DNA of 64,000 nt from Lysobacter soyae (lineage in GTDB: Bacteria; Pseudomonadota; Gammaproteobacteria; Xanthomonadales; Xanthomonadaceae): positions 124,001 to 188,000 of the forward strand of contig NZ_CP080544.1 of the NCBI RefSeq assembly GCF_019551435.1, in the 5' to 3' direction. Position numbers and translations under genes: made by a program. The notes under the pieces are model-generated. The model did no database searches and was not told the DNA's origin. It worked only from the letters and a program-made list of their open reading frames with translations. This document shows, in pieces, positions 45,847 to 54,529 of this stretch (position 1 is its first letter; each line of letters opens with the position of its first letter).

Positions 45847-47145
45847 ATGAAAACTTTACGTAAGGCGCCACTCGCGCTCGGCATTGCCGTATCTCTATTG
45901 CCTTTTTGCGCGTTTGCCCAATCGCAACCACAAGATGTCGCCGCGCAAATCCGTGCATTGAATGCGCGACTCGAAGCGCAAGAACACACCATCGGCGAAC
46001 TTAAATCGCAGGTGGAAACCCTGCAACTGGAACAAATTCGCGGCCGCGGCATTTCATCGGCTTACGCGGTGCAAAGTGCGCCCCAACCGATGCCGGCGGA
46101 TGGCAGCGGTGCGACTAGACCGCCACAAGCGCAGAGCGCGCCGGCCGGACAAACCATCGGAGAAGAACAACAGCGTGCGGCGCAGGATGAGCGTGCGAAA
46201 GATCGCGCACTCACCGTGCGCGAACACGCGCCGCTGTTCGAGCGCAAGTTTTCGCTCGACATCGGCGGCAGCTATAGCTACTACGATCGCCGGCAATTGG
46301 CGCTCAGCGGTTTTCTCGCGCTGGATGCGATCTTCCTCGGTTCGATCAACCTCGACCAGGTCAAAGCCAATACCTTCACCATTGACGCCACCGGCCGCTT
46401 CGGTCTCACGCCGCGCTTGAGCTTGGAAGCGAATGTGCCCTACGTGATCCGCAGCACGCGCTTTATTTCCGGCGGCGCAGGCGGGGCATCGAGCAAGCTC
46501 AGCGAAGAAACCGTCACCTCCAAGGGCATCGGCGACGCCAGCGTCGCCGCCTACTATCAATTCGTCAAAGAGTCGCAGCGTTGGCCCGACATCGTCGGCA
46601 GCGTGCGGGTACGCATCCCGACCGGCGACAGCCCGTTCGGGATCAAACTGGTGCAGCCCGATTCGAACAACAACAACCTCAACATTCCTGACGCTTTGCC
46701 CACGGGCACCGGCATGTACAGCGTGACTGCGGGTGTCTCGGCCTTGCGAACCTACGATCCGGTCATCCTGTTTGCGAACCTGGCTTACACCTACAACATC
46801 GGTCGCAAGTTCGACGACATCTCGCCCGTGCTCGGACAAACCGTGCCGGCGACGGTCTACATGGGCAACCCGATCCAGCTAAGCGCCGGCATGGCACTGG
46901 CGTTGAATGATCGCGCCGCTCTCAGCTTCAGTGTGGCGATGGCGCAATCCGGCGCCACCCATATCAAGGACGCCAACGGCAACAAGAGTCGTGTCGTCGG
47001 CAGTTCGTCGAATGCCGCCACGTTCAATGTCGGCGGGACCTATGTGTTGCCTTCTGGCTGGACGATCAACGGACAAGCTGTCGTCGGTTTGTCGCCGGAT
47101 GCACCGAACTACGTGCTGGGGGTTCGGGCAACGCGCGCCTTCTAA
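45847..47145 (+). CDS. fapF: FapF-like outer-membrane amyloid exporter
   Basis: 432 residues. Signal peptide (LALGIAVSLLPFCAFAQS), then an N-terminal coiled coil (IRALNARLEAQEHTIGEL, LKSQVETLQLEQ; about residues 35-62), a disordered linker of about 80 residues, and a beta-barrel domain from about residue 135 to the terminal Phe (TRAF). FapF is described as a 12-strand barrel gated by a plug and a trimeric periplasmic coiled coil, and this order matches. Barrel strands such as FSLDIGGSYSYYDRRQL and ATFNVGGTYVLPSGW are clear. Its stop lies only four bases from the convergent regulator's stop. Confidence 0.8.
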   Translation: MKTLRKAPLALGIAVSLLPFCAFAQSQPQDVAAQIRALNARLEAQEHTIGELKSQVETLQLEQIRGRGISSAYAVQSAPQPMPADGSGATRPPQAQSAPAGQTIGEEQQRAAQDERAKDRALTVREHAPLFERKFSLDIGGSYSYYDRRQLALSGFLALDAIFLGSINLDQVKANTFTIDATGRFGLTPRLSLEANVPYVIRSTRFISGGAGGASSKLSEETVTSKGIGDASVAAYYQFVKESQRWPDIVGSVRVRIPTGDSPFGIKLVQPDSNNNNLNIPDALPTGTGMYSVTAGVSALRTYDPVILFANLAYTYNIGRKFDDISPVLGQTVPATVYMGNPIQLSAGMALALNDRAALSFSVAMAQSGATHIKDANGNKSRVVGSSSNAATFNVGGTYVLPSGWTINGQAVVGLSPDAPNYVLGVRATRAF

Positions 47146-47149
47146 GCGC

Positions 47150-48535
47150 TCAGCCCACTTCCGCGGTACGTTCCATGGCTTCGGTGCGCAGTCCGTGCTG
47201 CTTCATCAACCGGTACAAGGTGATGCGCGAAATGCCCAACTCTTTCGCGCAATGCCCGACCCGATACAAATTGCGTCGCAGTGCCGCATTGATGGCAAGC
47301 ACTTCGGCGGCATCGCGCGCCGCGGCCAAGGTTTGCACCGGGCCGGCTTCGCTGGCATCAATCCCCAGATCTTTCGACGTGATGTAACGGCCTTCCGCCA
47401 TCACCACCGCTTGGTGGACGCGGTTCAACAGTTCACGCACATTGCCCGGCCACGGATAGGTTTGCATCGCCTTCAACGCGCAGTTGGAAAACCCCTTCAT
47501 CTGCGTTTGGCCGGTGCCGTTATAAAGCTTGAGTGCGTGTTCGGCCAATTGTTCGATGTCATCGCCGCGGCTTCGCAACGGCGGTTGCTTCAATCGAATG
47601 ACGCATAGGCGGTGGTAAAGGTCGGCGCGGAAACGTCCGGCGGCGACCGCCGCTTCAAGATCATGGTGCGTCGCCGAGACCACGCGAACATCCACGCGAA
47701 TGGCATCGGTGCCACCCAAGCGCTCGATGATGCCCTCCTGCAAGAAACGCAGCAATGACGCCTGGGAATCCAAAGGCAGGTCACCGATTTCATCGAGGAA
47801 CAGCGTGCCTTTGTTGGCGAGCTCAAAGCGGCCGAGCTTGCGTTGTTGTGCGCCGGTGAACGCGCCGCGTTCATAGCCGAACAATTCGGATTGCATCAAG
47901 TGTTGTGGAATCGCACCGCAGTTGATGGCGACAAACGGAAATGCGCTGCGGTGCGAAAGATGGTGGATGGCGGCGGCGGCCAATTCCTTGCCGGTGCCGG
48001 TTTCGCCGGCGATGTAGACCGGCGCCAAACTCGGCGCGGCGCGGCGAATCAATTTATACAGCGCGCGCATCTCGGGGCTGTCGCCGATCATGCCGCCGAA
48101 AGCCTCTTCTTCCTGGACGACGTGGCGCGTGCTTTCACTATGCAAGGACGCCACACCCAACGCGTGGCCGAGCACCGACTCGATGGTGGTCTCGGGGCAG
48201 GGCACCGTGATGAAGTCGAAACAGACGTCGCGAATCAGATGGCGAACGTCTTTGATTTCAAGTTGGCCCGGATCTATGGCGGCGACCCAGCCCATGCGCT
48301 CGCGCGGCAGGTCTTGCACATAGCGGGCATAGTCCACTGTTCCCTGTGAATCCGTGAGGTCGACGAGCCCGGCCAGCGCCTTGCGGTTTGACTGCGACAA
48401 GATGCGCGCCACGGCTGCCGGCGTTTCAACGAAGTGGATGCGCCAACCGTGGGACGCCATCGCAGCAAAGGCTGCGCACGAGGCGTCATAGCGCTTCGTG
48501 ACAACAATCAGTTCCCTCGCCCGTGTTGCAATCAC
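47150..48535 (-). CDS. Sigma-54-dependent transcriptional activator (VpsR/NtrC type)
   Basis: 461 residues from a GTG start. An N-terminal receiver-like domain (about 1-125) keeps only Asp59 in GLVDLTD, like the degenerate receiver of VpsR. The AAA+ domain has Walker A GETGTGKE (177-184), the sigma-54 contact loop GAFTGA (224-229), Walker B LFLDEIGDLP (from 245) and WPGNVREL (362-369). A Fis-type helix-turn-helix (about 426-446, HCAKELGISRITLYRLMKQH) ends it. Facing the fap-like operon with its sigma-54 promoter, it is the probable activator. VpsR and FleQ respond to cyclic-di-GMP, which is possible but unproven here. Confidence 0.88.
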   Translation of the reverse strand: MIATRARELIVVTKRYDASCAAFAAMASHGWRIHFVETPAAVARILSQSNRKALAGLVDLTDSQGTVDYARYVQDLPRERMGWVAAIDPGQLEIKDVRHLIRDVCFDFITVPCPETTIESVLGHALGVASLHSESTRHVVQEEEAFGGMIGDSPEMRALYKLIRRAAPSLAPVYIAGETGTGKELAAAAIHHLSHRSAFPFVAINCGAIPQHLMQSELFGYERGAFTGAQQRKLGRFELANKGTLFLDEIGDLPLDSQASLLRFLQEGIIERLGGTDAIRVDVRVVSATHHDLEAAVAAGRFRADLYHRLCVIRLKQPPLRSRGDDIEQLAEHALKLYNGTGQTQMKGFSNCALKAMQTYPWPGNVRELLNRVHQAVVMAEGRYITSKDLGIDASEAGPVQTLAAARDAAEVLAINAALRRNLYRVGHCAKELGISRITLYRLMKQHGLRTEAMERTAEVG

Positions 48536-48556
48536 CCAGACACCCCGCCGATCTGT

Positions 48557-48581
48557 CCCGATTCCCCCAAGGGGAGTCGGG
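48557..48581 (-). other. Hairpin in the leader of the sigma-54 activator gene
   Basis: CCCGATTCCCC-caa-GGGGAGTCGGG, an 11-bp inverted repeat with one mismatch, lies 22 bases ahead of the GTG start on the minus strand. It lacks a T-run after it, so it is not a normal fbp terminator; a leader structure is more likely. Confidence 0.55.
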
Positions 48582-48609
48582 AAGTTTAGCAGAATGTGAC
48601 GAAGCGCAC

Positions 48610-48630
48610 ATTATATGCGCCTGCAGGCGC
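48610..48630 (-). promoter_or_regulatory. Candidate promoter with palindrome for the activator gene
   Basis: On the minus strand a perfect TATAAT (48615-48610) follows the 14-bp perfect palindrome GCGCCTGCAGGCGC (48617-48630), which occupies the -10/-35 spacer. No good -35 is present. The palindrome could be an operator or simply the weak end of the fbp transcript, which stops 4 bases upstream. Confidence 0.5.
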
Positions 48631-48633
48631 CAA

Positions 48634-49647
48634 TCAGGCTTGGTCGGCCTTGCGGTGGTAGTCGGTCACCGCCTCGACTTCCTTCTTGGAACCCAAGAAC
48701 ACCGGCACGCGTTGGTGCAGCTCGGTCGGGGGAATATCCATAATGCGGGAACGCCCGTTGGTGGAAGCGCCGCCCGCCTGTTCGACCAGGAAGCTCATCG
48801 GATTGGCCTCGTACATGAGACGCAATTTGCCCGGCTTGTTCGGATCTTTCTTGTCCCAGGGGTAGATGAAGACACCGCCCCGCGTCAGGATGCGATGGAC
48901 GTCGGCGACCATCGAAGCAATCCAGCGCATATTGAAGTTCTTGCCGCGCGGCCCTTCTTTGCCGATCAAGAGATCATCGATATAGGCCTGCATCGGCGCT
49001 TCCCAATGGCGTTTGTTCGACATGTTGATGGCGAACTCCTGGGTCTCTTCCGGGATGCGCATGTCGCGCTGGGTCAAGACGAAGCTGCCTTGCTCGCGAT
49101 CAAGCGTGAACTGATGGGTGCCGTGCCCGACGGTCAGAATCAGGGTGGTGGCCGGGCCGTACACGCAGTAGCCCGCGGCCACTTGTGAACTTCCCGGTTG
49201 CAAGAAGGCTTGTGTGTCCACGCACTGCACGTCGCCCGGGCACTTGAGCACCGAGAAAATCGTGCCGATCGACACGTTGACGTCGATGTTGGAGGAGCCG
49301 TCGAGGGGATCGAACAGGAGCAAGAAATTGCCGCGCGGAAACGCATCGGGAATCGGGTACGGATCGTCCATCTCCTCCGATGCACAGGCCGCCAAATGGC
49401 CGCCCCAGGCATTGGCTTCCAGCAGCACTTCGTTGGCGATCACATCCAACTTCTTCTGTGCTTCCCCTTGGATGTTGCCCGTGCCGGCATCGCCGAGAAT
49501 GCCGCCCAATGCGCCCTTGCCGACCGCGACAGAAATCGTCTTGCAGGCGCGGGCCACCACTTCGATCAACAAACGCAAATCGGCGTTGATGTGATCGGCG
49601 CGCTCTTCTTCAATCAGGAAACGGGTGAGGGAAACGTGCTGGGACAT
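48634..49647 (-). CDS. fbp: Fructose-1,6-bisphosphatase class 1
   Basis: 337 residues, the gluconeogenic phosphatase making fructose 6-phosphate. The metal and phosphate site [18 protein letters not shown] is intact, as is the C-terminal [20 protein letters not shown]. The start [15 protein letters not shown] fits bacterial class 1 enzymes. It is a single-gene unit: the next minus-strand gene upstream is separated by 59 bases, and the activator gene downstream has its own promoter candidate. Confidence 0.96.
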   Translation of the reverse strand: MSQHVSLTRFLIEEERADHINADLRLLIEVVARACKTISVAVGKGALGGILGDAGTGNIQGEAQKKLDVIANEVLLEANAWGGHLAACASEEMDDPYPIPDAFPRGNFLLLFDPLDGSSNIDVNVSIGTIFSVLKCPGDVQCVDTQAFLQPGSSQVAAGYCVYGPATTLILTVGHGTHQFTLDREQGSFVLTQRDMRIPEETQEFAINMSNKRHWEAPMQAYIDDLLIGKEGPRGKNFNMRWIASMVADVHRILTRGGVFIYPWDKKDPNKPGKLRLMYEANPMSFLVEQAGGASTNGRSRIMDIPPTELHQRVPVFLGSKKEVEAVTDYHRKADQA

Positions 49648-49706
49648 GCAGTCGGGCTCCGTGTGGACGCCACATTCTAGCGTTTTGCGCCGCGGCGCCG
49701 GTCAAT

Positions 49707-50342
49707 TCAAATGATCCGAAGCGCGATCGCTTTGAGCACCGCGCGTGTGCGGTCACGGGTATCGAGTTTTTCCAAAATCGCCGACACGTAGTTCTTCACC
49801 GTGCCTTCGGCAAGAAACAGACTGCGTGCGATCTCCTTGTTGCTGTAGCCGCCGGCCAACAAGCGAAGAATCGCCACTTCCTTGGCACTGAAACGCTCTG
49901 TCGGCGCGGCTTCCTCGTGAAAGCGGAAGCGATGACGCAGGGGATCGGTACTGACCGGAAGCAAAAAAGTTTCGCCCTGCGCAACCCGGCTGATCACATC
50001 CAGCAAATCGGCCGGCGCCGCATCTTTCAACAAGAAGCCTTGGGCGCCGGCTTCTGTAGCGCGAAGCAACAGGTCGCTGTCGTCAAAGGTGGTGAGGAAA
50101 ATGCAGGGCGTTTGGTTGCCCGCCGCGCGCAGCGTCTGCAAGGCATCAATGCCGTCCACGCCGGGCATGCGGATGTCCGACACGATCAAATCCACGGTGT
50201 GCGTTGCCATGCCGGCCATCAACGCATCCCCGTCCTCCGCTTCGAAAACAATCGTGATGCCGAGCTCCTGCAAGAGCGCACGCAATCCCGCGCGCACCAA
50301 GGCTTGGTCATCTGCCAACGCAATTCGGATGGCGCCACTCAT
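49707..50342 (-). CDS. LuxR/NarL-family response regulator
   Basis: 211 residues: receiver domain with the acidic pair LADDQALVRAG and phospho-Asp56 in LIVSDIRMPG, then a GerE/LuxR helix-turn-helix (about 145-205, FSAKEVAILRLLAGGYSNKE and IARSLFLAEGTVKNYVSAIL). It is the output partner of the histidine kinase encoded directly upstream; the kinase stop and regulator start overlap by four bases. Its targets are unknown, and no clear binding repeat was noticed nearby. Confidence 0.92.
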   Translation of the reverse strand: MSGAIRIALADDQALVRAGLRALLQELGITIVFEAEDGDALMAGMATHTVDLIVSDIRMPGVDGIDALQTLRAAGNQTPCIFLTTFDDSDLLLRATEAGAQGFLLKDAAPADLLDVISRVAQGETFLLPVSTDPLRHRFRFHEEAAPTERFSAKEVAILRLLAGGYSNKEIARSLFLAEGTVKNYVSAILEKLDTRDRTRAVLKAIALRII

Positions 50343-51445
50343 GCGGGAAAACTCGCCGCAATGTGCATGCCACCGTCAGCCGATGCGCGAATCGACACCT
50401 CGCCACCGGCTTCTTCCACACGCTCTTGCATGCCTTGCAGACCGTGGCCGGGCGCCCAGTGCTGCAGGACGCGGCCGTTATCGGTGATAGACAATTGCAA
50501 GCGGCCGGCATCGCATCGCAACGTCACGGTCAACGAATCCGCGTCGCCATGCTTGGCGGCATTGGTCAGGGCTTCTTGCACGCAGCGCACGATCGCCTCT
50601 GCCTGGCGCGCGTCGGTGATATGCACGTGATCGCCCATCTCCACCCGCACACGCGGCCGATCATAGGGCGCGGCCAGTGCCGCCAATGCGGGTGCGACAT
50701 CCAAACCCTCTTGCGCACGCAAGGTATGCACCACACCGCGAATGTCGGACAACAAATCAGCGGAGAGCTGCTCGGCGACCGCGAGTTCGGGTTGGTCCGG
50801 TCGTGCCAGAGCCAGCGCACGCAAGTTCAAACGCAGTGCCGTGAGTTTGTGACCGGCTACATCGTGCAGGTCGCGTGCGACGCGAAAACGTTCATTGCTA
50901 CGCGTGGTCTCTGCCAATAATGCGCGGGTGGCCAACAGATCGGCATTCACTTGCATCAGATGATCGCGGGCCTCTTCAAGGCGGCGCGAATAGGTGGAAA
51001 GAAACGCCGCGAATGCCTGGAAGCAAGCATAAAGCAGGGTGACCAACAACGGCTGTCGGACACCGCGCGCGCTCAAGATGAAATACACCGCAACGTTCAA
51101 TGCCACTGCAGCGATCAACAATGTGCGCTGTGGCCAGTAGTACGAGGCGCGCGCCACCCACAGAACCAACAAGATTTGTGCCGTGCCGGCACCGGCGCCA
51201 AACCAGCAGGCCAAGATCCCCAAGACGCCCAATGCGAGGCTGAGCAGAAATCCGGTCGTCGACCTGTGTGCATCCAACGGGCTGAGGTCCATGCCCACCG
51301 ACAACAGGCCGAAGGCGATCACCAACAGCAGGGCATACCACCGGTCGGGCATCTCCAAGCGCAGCATCGTATAACCCACCACCGCCAGCGTGGCGAGTGC
51401 CACCAAATTGAGCGGCTCGAAAAGTCGGGGGCGTGAGGTTGTCAT
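50339..51445 (-). CDS. HisKA_3/DesK-type sensor histidine kinase
   Basis: 368 residues from ATG 51445. Five to six membrane helices in the first 150 residues (VALATLAVVGYTMLRL, WYALLLVIAFGLLSVGM, TGFLLSLALGVLGILACWF) act as the sensor, with no large periplasmic loop. The dimerisation region follows with His194 in RFRVARDLHDVAGHKLTAL and a DesK-like HATPase (EALTNAAKHGDA, DNGRVLQHWAPGHGLQGMQE). The absence of a periplasmic domain suggests sensing within the membrane. The open frame continues 86 codons upstream but overlaps the next gene's promoter and is implausible. Confidence 0.9.
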   Translation of the reverse strand: MTTSRPRLFEPLNLVALATLAVVGYTMLRLEMPDRWYALLLVIAFGLLSVGMDLSPLDAHRSTTGFLLSLALGVLGILACWFGAGAGTAQILLVLWVARASYYWPQRTLLIAAVALNVAVYFILSARGVRQPLLVTLLYACFQAFAAFLSTYSRRLEEARDHLMQVNADLLATRALLAETTRSNERFRVARDLHDVAGHKLTALRLNLRALALARPDQPELAVAEQLSADLLSDIRGVVHTLRAQEGLDVAPALAALAAPYDRPRVRVEMGDHVHITDARQAEAIVRCVQEALTNAAKHGDADSLTVTLRCDAGRLQLSITDNGRVLQHWAPGHGLQGMQERVEEAGGEVSIRASADGGMHIAASFPA

Positions 51446-51598
51446 GCGTGCATGGTGCGTGTCGATTTGCACGGATACAAGCGGCGGCTCGAAGAAAGTG
51501 ACTTCCGGCAGGTCGAAGCAATGACGCGCGGCACTGCGTGCGGCACGCGGCAAAACCCACCATGACCCTACATCCCGCCATCCACTACGGACACCGAT

Positions 51599-52327
51599 AT
51601 GCCCGGCTATTCCTACATCGTTGCCATACACGGCTTGCTCGGCCTGATCGCGCTGGTCACCTTCTGGTCTGCCGCCTTTTTGAAGAAAGGCAGTCCGAAA
51701 CATCGTGGTATCGGCAAGCTATTCCTGCTGGCCATGGCCGGCATCGTGGTCAGCGGCATTCCCTTGGTGATCGAGTTTGCGTTCTTCCGACAAAAATTAG
51801 CCATTGCGCTGTTTCTGACCTTCTTGCTGCCGCTCACCGCACAGGCCTGTTGGACCGCTTGGCGCGCGGTCACCGATAAACGTGACTGGAAAAATTTGGT
51901 GGCACGTCCGGGCTGGAAGCTTGCGCAATACTTGCCGGCATTACTGGCGGTGCCGGTGATTTGGGTCGGCGTGCGCACGGGCCAGTTGGTCTTCGTGGGG
52001 TTTGCGTTGATCCCGCTGCTTACCGCTTGGCGTATGCACCGCTTCGCGAAGGACGGCCCGCAGCAAGGCAACTGGCATGTGGTGATGCACTACCAAGCGA
52101 TGCTGGGTGCGGGGATTGCCACCCACGTGGCCTTTCTTTCCATCGGCATGCGACCGGTCTGGGCCTGGCTCGCCACGCACACACAGATTCCCGGTGTGCT
52201 GATTGAGGTCTTCCCTTGGTTCGCGCCGGTGATTGTCGCGACTGCCGCCGGTGTTTGGCTCGGCAAAAAGTACAACCGCAAGCCGCCGTCACGCAGGCTG
52301 CGCGCAAGCATGCCGCAACCGGAATAA
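51599..52327 (+). CDS. Multi-pass membrane protein of unknown function (DUF2306-like layout)
   Basis: 242 residues with about seven hydrophobic helices (VAIHGLLGLIALVTFWSAAF, LFLLAMAGIVVSGIPLVIEF, IALFLTFLLPLTAQACW, ALLAVPVIWVGVRTGQLVF and more) separated by short loops. His residues occur at helix ends (KKGSPKHRGIGK, HVVMHYQAMLG, ATHVAF), a pattern seen in small heme- or quinone-linked membrane proteins; that is suggestive only. It is divergent from the DesK-type kinase, so may be one of its targets (inference). Confidence 0.7.
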   Translation: MPGYSYIVAIHGLLGLIALVTFWSAAFLKKGSPKHRGIGKLFLLAMAGIVVSGIPLVIEFAFFRQKLAIALFLTFLLPLTAQACWTAWRAVTDKRDWKNLVARPGWKLAQYLPALLAVPVIWVGVRTGQLVFVGFALIPLLTAWRMHRFAKDGPQQGNWHVVMHYQAMLGAGIATHVAFLSIGMRPVWAWLATHTQIPGVLIEVFPWFAPVIVATAAGVWLGKKYNRKPPSRRLRASMPQPE

Positions 52328-52333
52328 AGCCCG

Positions 52334-53224
52334 TCAGGCGTCGGCGTCGGTGGCCCAACCTTCGCCGCTGCCGCGATGGATCACATGGTCGGACGCCAGC
52401 ACGTCGCCGGCAGGAATCGCCGATTGCTCGGACAAGCGCTGATAGATCGGCGTGAAATCGGGGGCGGTCGCATCCATCAATTGCTGGAAGGAATCGATCA
52501 CGAAATAGGTCTTCTGATACGTATCGATCCGATAGCGCGTTTGCATGATGCGTTCCAAATCAAAACCGATCCGGTTCGGCGCTTCGGATTCCAACGAGTA
52601 CAAAGATTCGCCTGCGGAGGAAACGATGCCGCTGCCGTAAATGCGCAGCCCGTCGGCCTGTTCGATGAGCCCGAACTCCACCGTGTACCAATACAAACGC
52701 GTCAAGTTGACCAAAGCTTCCGGACCGATGCCGTGTGCTTTCACACCGCCGCGGCCATAGGCGGCCATGTAGTCAGCAAAGGTCGGCAACATCAACAACG
52801 GCACGTGGCCGAAAAGATCGTGGAACAAGTCCGGCTCTTCGATGTAATCGATTTGATCGGGGCGTCGGATCCACCAGGTCACCGGAAAGCGACGATTGGC
52901 CAAGTGGTCGAAGAAGTCCAGCTCCGGCAGCAAACCCTCCACACCGATCAAGGTCCATCCGGTGGCAGGTTCCAACACCGCATTGATGTCGGAGAATTTC
53001 GGGATGTGGTCGGGGCTCATGCCCATCGCGTCTTGCGCTTGCAGAAACTCGTCCGAAGCGCGGCCTTTCAACAACGCGCGTTGACGTTCGTACAACACCT
53101 TCCACACGCCATGGTCTTCAGCGCTATAGCTGTCCCAAGGTTGATCGACGATACCGGTGGCATAGACCGGCACCTTGCCTTTATCGGTGTGGAGATTTTC
53201 AACGCGTCGCGGTGGCATGTTCAT
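52334..53224 (-). CDS. phhA: Phenylalanine 4-monooxygenase
   Basis: 296 residues of the bacterial tetrahydropterin-dependent aromatic hydroxylase, which turns phenylalanine into tyrosine. The iron ligands are His135 and His140 in EEPDLFHDLFGHVPLL and Glu183 in RLYWYTVEFGL. The pterin-pocket motif GVEGLLPELDFF is near residue 94. No pterin dehydratase (phhB) or PhhR gene is adjacent. The start MNMPPRRVENLHTDKG is typical; length is normal. It converges with the membrane protein gene with only six bases between stops. Confidence 0.95.
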   Translation of the reverse strand: MNMPPRRVENLHTDKGKVPVYATGIVDQPWDSYSAEDHGVWKVLYERQRALLKGRASDEFLQAQDAMGMSPDHIPKFSDINAVLEPATGWTLIGVEGLLPELDFFDHLANRRFPVTWWIRRPDQIDYIEEPDLFHDLFGHVPLLMLPTFADYMAAYGRGGVKAHGIGPEALVNLTRLYWYTVEFGLIEQADGLRIYGSGIVSSAGESLYSLESEAPNRIGFDLERIMQTRYRIDTYQKTYFVIDSFQQLMDATAPDFTPIYQRLSEQSAIPAGDVLASDHVIHRGSGEGWATDADA

Positions 53225-53256
53225 ATGACCATTCTACCCGCGCGGGAAACGTATTT

Positions 53257-53601
53257 TCAGGGCAAGACGCGAATGAAAAACGATTCGCTGCCTTCCAACG
53301 TGCAGGCATCGTTGACGCGCTTGCAGTACACCGCCACGCGTGTGCCCACCTGCGGATCGCCTTCCACGCGTCCCCAAATCGGTGCAGGGCCCATGCGGCG
53401 TCCACTCATGGTGGTCACCACCGTGTCGTTGACGGTGATCGTGCAAACGCCGTCCACAAAACAGCCGTTGTCGCGCGCCTTGACGACACCGCTGAATGAG
53501 AAAGTGCCGCCATCATTGGCCGGTGTTGCGGTCGGTGTCGTTGTGCAACCCATCACCGCCATGGCAGTCGCTATGACGAATGTGCTGATCGTTGCGCGCA
53601 T
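53257..53601 (-). CDS. Small putative lipoprotein, unknown function
   Basis: 114 residues from ATG 53601, giving a lipobox (IATAMAVMGC; Cys18). The mature domain of about 85 residues is beta-rich with four Cys (NGCFVDGVCTITV and VYCKRVNDACTLEG), so probably two disulfides and an OB-fold-like or Ig-like barrel. It shows no motif I can name. It lies between phhA and the outer-membrane barrel gene on the same strand; a terminator separates it from the latter, so it has its own transcript start. Confidence 0.65.
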   Translation of the reverse strand: MRATISTFVIATAMAVMGCTTTPTATPANDGGTFSFSGVVKARDNGCFVDGVCTITVNDTVVTTMSGRRMGPAPIWGRVEGDPQVGTRVAVYCKRVNDACTLEGSESFFIRVLP

Positions 53602-53627
53602 GGCATGTCTCCTGTTTCCAGCCAAAA

Positions 53628-53652
53628 GAATGGCCGCATTACGCGGCCATTC
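53628..53652 (-). terminator. Rho-independent terminator of the outer-membrane barrel gene
   Basis: Read on the minus strand, GAATGGCCGC-gtaat-GCGGCCATTC is a perfect 10-bp stem followed by TTTT. It lies 27 bases after the stop of the barrel gene. Confidence 0.88.
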
Positions 53653-53678
53653 CATGTTTCCACAACAGATGTGATGAC

Positions 53679-54308
53679 TTAGAAGCGATATTCGCCGCTC
53701 ACGGTCAGGCTGTTGCTGTTGTAGCGGTTCTTCGCACCGGTGTAGGCATCGTTGTTGCGACCGCGGAAGTAGTCGTAGTTCACGCCCACACCCACGTTCG
53801 GGGTGAAGTCATAGCCCACGCCCACGCCGACGTACGGGGTGACGGTGCCTTTGTCGGTGGTGACCACGTTGGTGGACGAGGCGAGCAGGTTGGTTTCAAC
53901 CTTGCTGTCGGCCTTCATCACGCCACCGCGGGCTTGACCGTACCAACCGGTGTTTGCGGTTTGGTCTTGCGCCAAACGCATCTTGCCGACCACGCCGACA
54001 CCGTAACCGGTGACGCGCTGGTTCACCGAACCGGCACCGGCCGGCAAGGTGGTGTCCTTGTCGTAGTAACGACCGTAGAAGCCTTCAACCGCGACATGCG
54101 GGGTGAAGTAATAGCCACCGCGCACGTTCACCGAGGTGTCCTTCGAGTCCGGTACACCGGCGGTTCCGTTGTTGATTTCGGTCTTACCGACTTCACCGCG
54201 GATGAACGCGCCCTTGTTACCTGCGTCCTGGGCGAAAGCGCCGGTGGACATGACGGCCAAAGCAGCAGCGGCCAAAGAGGTGAATGCGAGTGTCTTCTTG
54301 TTCTTCAT
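53679..54308 (-). CDS. Outer-membrane beta-barrel protein (OmpA/OmpW-like or opacity-type)
   Basis: 209 residues from ATG 54308. Signal peptide (TLAFTSLAAAALAVMSTGAFAQ) followed by about eight amphipathic beta-strands (NKGAFIRGEVGKTEINNG, VNVRGGYYFTPHVAVEGFYG, YGVGVVGKMRLA, VTPYVGVGVGYDFTPNVGV) ending in a terminal aromatic strand SLTVSGEYRF, the mark recognised by the Bam complex. An 8-strand porin-like barrel is likely. Upstream on the minus strand a TTGACA (54444-54439) may be a -35, but no good -10 was found. It has its own terminator. Confidence 0.85.
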   Translation of the reverse strand: MKNKKTLAFTSLAAAALAVMSTGAFAQDAGNKGAFIRGEVGKTEINNGTAGVPDSKDTSVNVRGGYYFTPHVAVEGFYGRYYDKDTTLPAGAGSVNQRVTGYGVGVVGKMRLAQDQTANTGWYGQARGGVMKADSKVETNLLASSTNVVTTDKGTVTPYVGVGVGYDFTPNVGVGVNYDYFRGRNNDAYTGAKNRYNSNSLTVSGEYRF

Positions 54309-54529
54309 GGTTCTTCTCTCTATCGCCCCGGGGGAGGGAGGTGGGGCGTAGAGACAAGATAGGGAGGGGGTCGGCGATTGAAAACCCCGCTTAACATCTT
54401 CGTAAATCAATCGCTTAGGTAGAAAACCGCAAGCTGAATGTCAATTGTTAAAACACGCCTTGCATCAGTCTCAGTTCATGCCGAGTGTGCCTTCGCCCAT
54501 TCAGCATTCTATGGGGTATGGCGTGGCAA

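Noticed and set aside
53679-54308. Outer-membrane barrel protein as an amyloid or Fap component
   Set aside because: It is over 6 kb from the fap-like operon, has its own terminator, lacks the Asn/Gln repeats and looks like an ordinary 8-strand barrel.
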